Shown here: positions 7,353-13,653 of the stretch, piece after piece
How positions within the stretch are numbered: the first letter of the stretch is position 1
Layout of the letters: every line of letters begins with the position of its first letter
DNA from: Candidatus Competibacteraceae bacterium
Lineage (GTDB): Bacteria > Pseudomonadota > Gammaproteobacteria > Competibacterales > Competibacteraceae
Reading direction: 5' to 3'
DNA length: 27,159 nt
Assembly: GCA_016712625.1 (NCBI GenBank)
Contig: JADJQQ010000025.1
Span: 1-27,159 of the forward strand
Notes under the pieces: generated by a model
Seen by the model: only the letters and a program-made list of their open reading frames with translations
What the model was told of the DNA's origin: nothing
Databases searched by the model: none
Made by a program: the position numbers and the translations under genes

Positions 7353-7998
7353 TCGATTATTAACCTGGCGTCCACGATTCGACGAAAAAAGCCGCAAGTA
7401 CGGCATAGCGCACACTCTACCCGTTATGCAGCTTGCGCGGCGGTCTATGCAGTGGTCATGCCCGGTCTATTTCGATCAATCCGAAGAACCGAGTTGTACA
7501 GGCTTTGCAATGACTCATGCTGTAATGTCCGATCCGTTCCCAAACAAGAATCTGACGCCTCCGCACGCGCGCTATTTGTATCAGCGAGCGAAAGAACTGG
7601 ATCAATGGCCCGGTGATGATTACGAAGGCTCTAGCGTGCTGGGCGCCGCCGCCGCCGCTAAAGAGCTCAAGTGGATTAAATCATATCACTGGTGTTTTAC
7701 CGAGTACGAAATAAGCACCGCAATTGGATATTACGGACCGGTTGTCTTCGGGTCGCATTGGACTCAAGGAATGATGGAGCCGGATGATCTAGGCGTTATT
7801 CGCGTACTAGGAAAGCCACTCGGCGGTCATGCTTATCTGCTAACCGGATATGACGCGGCGCGCGATCTGTACCGCATACACAATTCGTGGGGGATTTCAT
7901 GGGGCAAGATGGGAGACGCATTTATCCCGTCTCGCGATATTGATGCCCTGATGCGTGAAGGCGCTGAAGCGTGCGTTTTGACAAAAGCGGCTGAATGA
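7345..7998 (+). CDS. Papain-like (C1) cysteine protease
   Basis: 217 residues from ATG 7345, overlapping the DUF1353 stop. The full papain catalytic set is present: oxyanion Gln45 and nucleophile Cys51 in DQSEEPSCTGFA, His162 in GGHAYLLTGYD, and Asn180 in IHNSWGISWG. There is no propeptide and no signal peptide, so it looks like a compact cytoplasmic or virion enzyme. It sits in the lysis block between the transglycosylase and the holin. Possible roles are virion protein maturation, cleavage of a host protein, or envelope disruption at lysis; the sequence does not decide between them. The family assignment is firm because all three catalytic motifs are intact and in order. Confidence 0.85.
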   Translation: MTNRLLTWRPRFDEKSRKYGIAHTLPVMQLARRSMQWSCPVYFDQSEEPSCTGFAMTHAVMSDPFPNKNLTPPHARYLYQRAKELDQWPGDDYEGSSVLGAAAAAKELKWIKSYHWCFTEYEISTAIGYYGPVVFGSHWTQGMMEPDDLGVIRVLGKPLGGHAYLLTGYDAARDLYRIHNSWGISWGKMGDAFIPSRDIDALMREGAEACVLTKAAE

Positions 7999-7999
7999 T

Positions 8000-8251
8000 A
8001 TGGGTCCTCGTTATCGTGTAGTACCGCTTGCGCTGTGCATCAGCGGGTGTAGTAGTATCCCGTTTTCGGGTGCCGTCGTTGGACAGATCGAAAACGCGAA
8101 CCACGCGCAGTACCAAGCGGCTGAGTTGATTATGTGCCGAGGGATCACAATTGGAGAATGGATGCGCTCAATAGGTCCGTATCCTGAAAAAGTAGAAGGT
8201 TGGCGGGCGTTGTGTGTTGGTAGTTCAACCCCATCTGTTCCAGTGCAATAA
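8000..8251 (+). CDS. Small lipoprotein in the lysis block
   Basis: 83 residues. The N-terminus has a short basic start, a hydrophobic stretch and a lipobox: LALCISGCSS, giving acylated Cys at about residue 18. The mature part is short, with conserved-looking CRGITIGEWMRS and WRALC segments. Similar lipoproteins sit next to holins in phages of Gram-negative hosts. It could be an outer-membrane lysis accessory, but it has no coiled coil and no obvious Rz partner, so I do not call it a spanin. It starts right after the protease stop. Confidence 0.7.
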   Translation: MGPRYRVVPLALCISGCSSIPFSGAVVGQIENANHAQYQAAELIMCRGITIGEWMRSIGPYPEKVEGWRALCVGSSTPSVPVQ

Positions 8252-8253
8252 AA

Positions 8254-8613
8254 ATGAACTCAAAAAGAGTGAACATGATGCCTGAAAAGACACCGTTAGA
8301 CTATTCTATTGCGCACTATGCGTTGGTTGTAATACTTGGCGCAATCGGCGGTGCTGTGTCTGTTCTTCAGGATTTTTTAGAGCAGGTCGGAAAATGCTGG
8401 AAATGCGCAATTGCAAGAGCGATTGTTAGCGTTGCTACTAGCGGGTTTTGTGGGGTATTAGCTTTTTGGTTGTGCGAAAGCGGAGACTTTAAACCGCTGG
8501 TTACTGCTTTCGTTGTTGGTATTTCCGGGCACATGGGAGGACGTGCATTAACTATGATCGAAAAGGCCGTTATTGGAAAAATGAAATCAATGTACGGAGA
8601 TGCACATGATTAA
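8254..8613 (+). CDS. Holin
   Basis: 119 residues from ATG 8254, or 113 if the downstream ATG at 8272 or 8275 is used; two nearby starts are reminiscent of dual-start holins but not proof of one. Three hydrophobic segments are visible: about residues 20-42 (YALVVILGAIGGAVSVL), 52-74 (AIARAIVSVATSGFCGVLAF) and 80-100 (PLVTAFVVGISGHMGG). The arrangement resembles LydA-type (superfamily III) holins. It would form inner-membrane holes that release the endolysin. Position in the lysis block supports the call. Confidence 0.75.
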   Translation: MNSKRVNMMPEKTPLDYSIAHYALVVILGAIGGAVSVLQDFLEQVGKCWKCAIARAIVSVATSGFCGVLAFWLCESGDFKPLVTAFVVGISGHMGGRALTMIEKAVIGKMKSMYGDAHD

Positions 8614-8977
8614 ACAAATCAAGTTCGGGTTTATTGCAGCGGCGCTAGTTTTGTCTAGCACTGCGATTGCTGACACGTATCAACTAACTGTAGGTTGGAA
8701 CGCGCCTACCTGGAATCCAGACGATACCCCGGCCTATGCGGCCAAATACCGCGTTGCCGGTGGCGCTGAGACTGTCTCGCCCGTACTGACTTCGCCAAGT
8801 TGGACTGTTTCTCTGACCGCCAATCCGGGAGACCCCGTTGAAGTTGCGGCACAGAATGTGAACGGCGCGCTAATATCGGCGTGGTCTGGGTGGATTACCG
8901 CAACGGCTGGTTATCAGCCAACTGTTCCTCCGGTTCCCGCTGGGATGACCATTAACCTGATCAGAACCGGCCCGTAA
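8606..8977 (+). CDS. Secreted FnIII-like protein
   Basis: 123 residues from ATG 8606 (an ATG at 8600 is in frame). Residues 1-19 are a clear Sec signal peptide, with IAAALVLSSTAIA before the cleavage site. The mature part is beta-rich and fibronectin type III-like (YQLTVGWNAPTW, then VTA-type strands, ending TVPPVPAGM). The first gene of the block overlaps the holin stop. A paralogous domain with its own signal peptide follows at 9131, with a similar LTIAWDAG start and VPAG end. Function unknown; a virion protein would not normally need a signal peptide. Confidence 0.65.
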   Translation: MIKQIKFGFIAAALVLSSTAIADTYQLTVGWNAPTWNPDDTPAYAAKYRVAGGAETVSPVLTSPSWTVSLTANPGDPVEVAAQNVNGALISAWSGWITATAGYQPTVPPVPAGMTINLIRTGP

Positions 8978-9333
8978 TGATGGAAAGGGTCTGGAAGTTA
9001 GTCACCGCCGAACAGCGTGCAATCGCGCGCTCGAACGGGATTATCTACTCGACCCTTATTAGCCGTTTAATAAATGGATGGCCGATTAATAAAGCGATTA
9101 CGGTGCGGGTTCAGTCAAAGGTTGACTCAGATGAGTTGGAGAAGGCGATTGTCGAACATAGAGAAACAAGTAAAATCGTCGAATTGCTTGGGTGTGCTTC
9201 TAGTTCCGTTCGTCGCGCTCGTTCTCGGATTGCAAAGCGCAACGGCGCTGCCCCTGACGATTGCATGGGACGCCGGGCAAAACTGGCCGAGTGGAACGAC
9301 CGTCGAGCTAGAAGCAAATGGGGTAACGGCTGA
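8977..9333 (+). CDS. Small HTH-type DNA-binding protein
   Basis: 118 residues. The N-terminal part (AIARSNGIIYSTLISRLINGWPINKAIT) is the short helix-turn-helix repeat seen in many phage and plasmid proteins. A second helical unit, IVELLGCASSSVRRARSRI, may be another HTH. The C-terminal third is basic and overlaps the next gene out of frame by about 200 bases, so the true end or the neighbour's start could differ. It starts on the last base of the preceding stop. Probable role: transcription control. Confidence 0.6.
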   Translation: MMERVWKLVTAEQRAIARSNGIIYSTLISRLINGWPINKAITVRVQSKVDSDELEKAIVEHRETSKIVELLGCASSSVRRARSRIAKRNGAAPDDCMGRRAKLAEWNDRRARSKWGNG

Positions 9334-11446
9334 TGGCATCACTGCAACAGAACACATCCTTGATGTTCCCGTCCTGCCGGGCGAAGTCATTTCAGTCCGG
9401 GCACGGGCCATACCCCCGGCCGGCCATGAATGCGGCGACCCTCTCGCATTATGCCCCCCGTCGGATTGGGATACGCTGGTTCAAACCCTGCCGGCAGTTC
9501 CGGCCGGCTTATGGGGTCGGATTGAGCCGAGTGGGGGTGGCGTAATGGCCGCGCCTACTAACATTTTTAATGGACAAACGACCTATAATTCTGGCGGAGA
9601 TATAAGTAAAACAATTAACGTCACTGTACAAACCGGGGATGTTTTGATTGTAGTCGGGCAAGCAGAAGGTTATAACGCCGCTACGCCGGTAGCTATAACT
9701 GTTTCAGGAGGCGGATTAACATGGACTAGCTTGCAAACAGTCGCCGTAAATGATTTTGGGTATGTTATATTATATCATGCAACCGCAACGTCAAATGCTA
9801 CTTTTGACATAACGCTGACAGCGACTAACGCCGCTAGCGGCTATACGATATATTGGGGCGGTAGTGTAAAGATATTTAGAGGGTCCGATGGCGTAGGGAA
9901 TAGCGTAAAGACAAATGTTTCTAGCGGCGCGCCTACCGTCAATATCACAACTACACAAGCAAATAGTTCAATCAGTGTATTCGATAACGACTGGAATTCT
10001 GTAGACGGCGCAAGCAGGACATGGCGAACCGGCGCGGGAAGTTTTACAGAAACGACTTACTTTAGAGATCCGGCACGGTATACAGTATATTCTGGCTATC
10101 ATGCTGATGCCGGGGCAATAGGAACACAAACTGTCGGCTTGTCCGCGCCGTCAGGCCAGAAGTATTCTATTGTTGCCGTTGAAGTTAAGGGTACGGCGGG
10201 CGGCGCGGCGACGGTATCACCCAACGACATGCAACACGCGCAAAGTATGGATGCAGCGACATTACTGCAAGCGCATATTTTGGCGGTATCCGAATTATTA
10301 CATTCACAAGCATTGGATAACGCGACGATCACGCAAGCGTTTACGCTCACTCCAAGCGATGCGATTAATACACAAGCGATAGACCCGACAACGTTATTGC
10401 AGCAGTCCTTTATCTCTCCATCCGAATTGCTGCAAATCAATTCGATGGATGCTACGACGCTATTGCAGGCCCACACCCTAGCAATAACTGATTTACTGCA
10501 CTCTCAATCCATCGATAACGCGACAATTACGCAGGCATCCACTTTAACGCCAAATGATGCGCTAAACGCGCAAGCGCTGGATGCAACGACGCTATTACAG
10601 CAGTCCGTTATATCCCCCGCTGATTTGTTGCAAGGTAACGCGCTAGACGCGACAACGCTAATCCAGGCGCATACGCTGGCGATTGCCGACATAACACACG
10701 CGCAAACACTGGATAACGTGTCGCTCGTTGTCGCTGGGGATATATCCCCGGATGAAATGATGACCTTGCAAGCAATGGATGCGCCTCTGTTGCTTCAAGC
10801 GCATATCATATCGCCCAACGACGCACTTAATGCGCAATCCATCGATTCGCCGGTTATCGTACAGTCCAACGTGCTGATTCCGGCTGGAATGGATCATGCG
10901 GTTATTCTCGACTCCCCGGTTATCGTACAGGCTAATGTTATTTCGCCAAGCGAGCTATTGACCGCTCAAGCAGTTGATAACGTGACGCTGGCTGTTTTGG
11001 GTAGTCTGTCGGTTGATGATCTATTGAGTTCTCAAGCTATCGAGTCGCCCGGATTGACGCAAGCGCACACGATAGCGCCCGATGAATTAACTCACGTCAA
11101 TTCGATTGATGCGTCTGAATTGTTCCAAGGTTTTATCCTTGTCCCTGCCGATCTATTGCACGAACAGGAAATGGAAGGCGCGTTGCTTGATGTAATTTTC
11201 GGTCTTTCACCAGCCGATTTATTGAATGCTCAAGGGATTGAGTCGCCGGGTCTGATTCAAGCACATGTAATATTCCCCGCTGATTTACTGCAAGCCAATC
11301 GTTTTGACGTTGCGGGGATTTCGTCGGGTTTATTGCAAGTTCCGACTGGACGCGCTATCGTGCTTGGTGCATCTGACCGATATGTTTTATTAACGCCTGC
11401 CGATAGATTCATTCTTTTAACCAAATCAACACGAGCGGTATCCTAA
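9131..11446 (+). CDS. Large repeat protein with FnIII-like N-terminal part; possibly two genes joined in frame
   Basis: About 771 residues from ATG 9131. Residues 1-40 form a signal-like region (basic start, then CLGVLLVPFVALVLGL and ATA). Residues 40-135 are FnIII-like and close with VPAGLWGRIEPSG. A beta-sandwich domain follows (about 140-355, from NIFNGQTTYNSGGDIS to YSIVAVEVKG), as in phage structural proteins. Then come seventeen 22-residue repeats (10214-11335) and a short tail with RYVLLTPADRFILL. At 9543-9547 a TAA and ATG overlap as TAATG, behind a GGGGGTGG ribosome site. One base fewer in the G-run would split the reading frame into an FnIII gene and a structural protein starting MAAPTNIFNG. 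Virion fibre or surface protein is likely; its ligand is unknown. Confidence 0.65.
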   Translation: MSWRRRLSNIEKQVKSSNCLGVLLVPFVALVLGLQSATALPLTIAWDAGQNWPSGTTVELEANGVTADGITATEHILDVPVLPGEVISVRARAIPPAGHECGDPLALCPPSDWDTLVQTLPAVPAGLWGRIEPSGGGVMAAPTNIFNGQTTYNSGGDISKTINVTVQTGDVLIVVGQAEGYNAATPVAITVSGGGLTWTSLQTVAVNDFGYVILYHATATSNATFDITLTATNAASGYTIYWGGSVKIFRGSDGVGNSVKTNVSSGAPTVNITTTQANSSISVFDNDWNSVDGASRTWRTGAGSFTETTYFRDPARYTVYSGYHADAGAIGTQTVGLSAPSGQKYSIVAVEVKGTAGGAATVSPNDMQHAQSMDAATLLQAHILAVSELLHSQALDNATITQAFTLTPSDAINTQAIDPTTLLQQSFISPSELLQINSMDATTLLQAHTLAITDLLHSQSIDNATITQASTLTPNDALNAQALDATTLLQQSVISPADLLQGNALDATTLIQAHTLAIADITHAQTLDNVSLVVAGDISPDEMMTLQAMDAPLLLQAHIISPNDALNAQSIDSPVIVQSNVLIPAGMDHAVILDSPVIVQANVISPSELLTAQAVDNVTLAVLGSLSVDDLLSSQAIESPGLTQAHTIAPDELTHVNSIDASELFQGFILVPADLLHEQEMEGALLDVIFGLSPADLLNAQGIESPGLIQAHVIFPADLLQANRFDVAGISSGLLQVPTGRAIVLGASDRYVLLTPADRFILLTKSTRAVS
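10214..11335 (+). repeat. Seventeen tandem 22-residue repeats
   Basis: Seventeen contiguous 66-bp units encode a 22-residue repeat of the form (I/L)SPxDLLxAQxxDxxTLxQAHx. The Asp at position 13 and Gln at position 19 or 10 are the most regular. Units 1-3 resemble units 4-6 (VSELLHSQALDNATITQ against ITDLLHSQSIDNATITQ), so the block grew partly by copying three units (66 residues) at a time. The register never breaks, which supports selection on the protein. Confidence 0.85.
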
Positions 11447-11691
11447 TGCTTATTACAGTCAAAGACGTTCCTCAACTCCCGTACCGGACTAGCAATGGTT
11501 TGGTCTTGCGCGCTGGCAATACCATCGAAACCGATGACTACCCGGCTCTGACCGATTCCGAGGTTGACGCGATTTACCGTGCCGGGTTTATCGAGATCGA
11601 AGGCCGAGAAGCCGCTCCCGACATTGACCCGAATCGGCGCGTGACCGTCTATCCTGAAAACGTGAAAACGAAGGTATCCGCCAATGGCTAA
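11446..11691 (+). CDS. Small hypothetical structural-region protein
   Basis: 81 residues; its ATG overlaps the preceding TAA (TAATG). It begins with a strand-like MLITVKDVPQLPYRTSNG and has a DYPALTDSEVDAIYRAGFIEIEG helix-strand segment. No domain recognised. Its place between the repeat protein and small virion proteins suggests a virion or assembly role, but this rests on context alone. Confidence 0.6.
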   Translation: MLITVKDVPQLPYRTSNGLVLRAGNTIETDDYPALTDSEVDAIYRAGFIEIEGREAAPDIDPNRRVTVYPENVKTKVSANG

Positions 11692-12055
11692 GAAAGTCGA
11701 AGATCATTTTCTGGACGCTTATCTTGGGCAGCTTGACAACTGCACCACGCTCCATGTTACCAGCGCGGAACCGGCGAACCATGCTGGAATCGCGGCGGTA
11801 ACACTGGCTAATGTGACGCTGACGGCAGGTGCAGGAAACGGCGATTACACGATTGCCAACGGCGATACAAGCGGACGTAAATTGACGGTTGCCCAGCAAG
11901 CGAGTATCTCTATTACTGCAAGCGGCACCGCAACTCACGTTGTTTTGACTGATGCGACGAATATCTGGATGACGACATGCACCAGCCAAGCGTTGACTAG
12001 CGGCGGAACTGTGACCGTGAATGCGTTCGACGTGGAAATAGCAGACCCGACTTAA
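11684..12055 (+). CDS. Small virion structural protein
   Basis: 123 residues, beginning MAKKVEDHFLDAYLGQLDNC and continuing as a beta-rich domain (TTLHVTSAEPANHAG, then GDTSGRKLTVAQQASISITASGTATHVVLTDA). I recognise this layout from short uncharacterised virion proteins of tailed phages, which share the LHV-SxEP start and GTATHxALVD motif. It overlaps the preceding gene by eight bases. Likely a decoration or tail-fibre-associated protein. Confidence 0.65.
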   Translation: MAKKVEDHFLDAYLGQLDNCTTLHVTSAEPANHAGIAAVTLANVTLTAGAGNGDYTIANGDTSGRKLTVAQQASISITASGTATHVVLTDATNIWMTTCTSQALTSGGTVTVNAFDVEIADPT

Positions 12056-12060
12056 TCGCC

Positions 12061-12417
12061 ATGGCATACACTCACGATGGCAAAAAGCCGGTAGTTCTTA
12101 AAAACGACCCAATCGATTCAGATTCAACCGATTGGGTTTATTTCGTCTATGACGATTGGCTGACTACCGGTGAAACGATCACGGCGCATTCCGCGACGGT
12201 TACAGGAGGAACCAAAGAAACCGAGTCCACATCGGTCGGGCCGATCACGCTGGATGGCACGGAATACCAAACGGCCTATGCTGTAGAGGTTAAGTCATCT
12301 GTCGGATCGACTCAGATTTCTGTAACCCATAGGGTTACTACGACAAAGACTGGTGCCGTTGATTTGGGTAGAACGAATATAGATCACAGTGCTATTATTC
12401 AGGTTAAAGTTCTATAA
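12061..12417 (+). CDS. Small beta-sandwich virion protein
   Basis: 118 residues, nearly all strand-forming, with an Ig-like rhythm (WVYFVYDDWLTTGETITAHS, then YAVEVKSSVGSTQISVTHRV). No cysteine, membrane segment or enzyme motif. It follows the preceding gene by five bases. A decoration or fibre-associated protein is the likely role; no specific family is claimed. Confidence 0.6.
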   Translation: MAYTHDGKKPVVLKNDPIDSDSTDWVYFVYDDWLTTGETITAHSATVTGGTKETESTSVGPITLDGTEYQTAYAVEVKSSVGSTQISVTHRVTTTKTGAVDLGRTNIDHSAIIQVKVL

Positions 12418-12444
12418 TAGCCATTGCATGAGCATCAGGAGTAA

Positions 12445-12672
12445 TTGATTGCTTATCATTATAAGCAGGAAGGAGATTATGTCGCTTGCCAGGTGATTGC
12501 CTCTAGTGCGCGACTAGGCTCAGTTATCGGAGTGGGTGCTACATTAGGTGGTTTGGCATTAGGTGGAATTCCAGGTATTGTTTTTGGCGGAATGGTCGCA
12601 GCAGGGTCTTTATTCGATTACACGCAACAGACGGCGACAGAAGACTGTTACCCTCCGGTTTCGACTGAATAG
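12445..12672 (+). CDS. Small glycine-zipper membrane protein
   Basis: 75 residues from TTG 12445; GTG 12493 is another possible start, giving 59. The notable part is a long glycine-spaced hydrophobic stretch, LGSVIGVGATLGGLALGGIPGIVFGGMVAAGSLF, which should form one or two packed membrane helices. Glycine zippers of this kind occur in small membrane proteins, toxins and bacteriocin-like peptides. There is no lipobox. It is separated from both neighbours by short gaps, and codon frames around the start are uncertain. Function unknown. Confidence 0.5.
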   Translation: MIAYHYKQEGDYVACQVIASSARLGSVIGVGATLGGLALGGIPGIVFGGMVAAGSLFDYTQQTATEDCYPPVSTE

Positions 12673-12680
12673 GTGACAAA

Positions 12681-13328
12681 GTGGAAGTTAAAATAACCGG
12701 CATTGAAGAAGTGCGGAAATTGCTGAGGAACTTATCTGAAAAAGAACTGAAATACGCAACGGTTGTAGGAACGAACCGGGTGGCGTATGCAGTGATGCTC
12801 TCTCAACGGGAAGAAGTTAAAAGCACATTTCAAGGCCCAACGCGATTCATTCAGACCGGAATTCGTTACGAAAAAGCGACGTTTTCAAAACCGACCGCGC
12901 GCGCTTACTGGACTGATGAAAGAAACTCATATATAGAGCCTCACGTTTTCGGCATAAACCGGGCTACTAAAAAAATAGAGGACGTTTTTAGAGGACGCGG
13001 AATTATGGGCAAGTCGCAATGGATTGTGCCAGGACCTGGATCGCCGCTCGATAATTTTGGTAATCCAACAAGAGCCTTTTATCGAAAGTTGTATGATGCG
13101 GCTGATGGATTGGCTAGAAACAAGAAATATGGCTCATGGTTTTCAAATAAAAAGGGAGTTTTTGAACGGCGCGGCGGCTCAATCATTCCTCTTGTGTTTT
13201 TTACAGCAGCGCCGAAATATAAAACACAATATAAGTTCTACGAAACTGGAACGGCAACGGCTAATGCGGTTGCTCCACAGATCATGAGCGAGACGGTAGC
13301 AAAGGCGATTGCGAGGTCTAGGGGTTAG
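12681..13328 (+). CDS. Tail completion / minor tail-like protein (HK97 gp10- or gpZ-like)
   Basis: 215 residues from GTG 12681 with AGGTGA six bases upstream. The N-terminus MEVKITGIEEVRKLLRNLSEKELK and the helix LKYATVVGTNRVAYAVMLSQREEV are typical of gp10/gpZ-like tail proteins, in which a strand is followed by a long helix. The central part is basic and rich in strands. It lies just before terminase and out of the usual head-tail order, so the identity is inferred from the N-terminal pattern only. It could be another minor tail protein. Confidence 0.5.
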   Translation: MEVKITGIEEVRKLLRNLSEKELKYATVVGTNRVAYAVMLSQREEVKSTFQGPTRFIQTGIRYEKATFSKPTARAYWTDERNSYIEPHVFGINRATKKIEDVFRGRGIMGKSQWIVPGPGSPLDNFGNPTRAFYRKLYDAADGLARNKKYGSWFSNKKGVFERRGGSIIPLVFFTAAPKYKTQYKFYETGTATANAVAPQIMSETVAKAIARSRG

Positions 13329-13353
13329 TTTATTATGATAATCAACAAGTTGA

Positions 13354-13653
13354 GACGGCACCGCAGACCCTAAAAAGCTATCGCCGAAAGAACGGCTTGA
13401 CCATTACCGCGCGGAACGAGAGCGGATCAAGCTCGAACAGGAAACCGGAACACTGCTGACAGCGCTTGAGGTATCGTCTTTATTTACGCGCGGAATGAAG
13501 GAACAGAAAGACGTTTTAACAAATATCCGCGCAACAGTTGAGCATCATTGCGATGTCTCGATAGAAGCATTAAGCCTGATAGAACAAATAATCGATAAAG
13601 CACTGGAAGAGACTGTAGAAACGTGGAGGAAGTTGGTCATTGGTAACGAGTGA
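13354..13653 (+). CDS. Terminase small subunit, 5' end missing (DUF1441/Nu1-like C-terminal part)
   Basis: Frame open from just after a TGA at 13351-13353 to the stop at 13651-13653, about 99 codons. It reads DPKKLSPKERLDHYRAERER, then KLEQETGTLL, and a long helical tail, matching the C-terminal half of Nu1/DUF1441 small terminase subunits. The DNA-binding HTH half and any good start codon are absent: the upstream ATG at 13335 is in another frame and stops after twelve codons. A one-base error or a true 5' loss would explain it. The end overlaps the large subunit by 14 bases. Together the two subunits recognise and cut concatemeric phage DNA. Confidence 0.65.
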   Translation, partial: DGTADPKKLSPKERLDHYRAERERIKLEQETGTLLTALEVSSLFTRGMKEQKDVLTNIRATVEHHCDVSIEALSLIEQIIDKALEETVETWRKLVIGNE

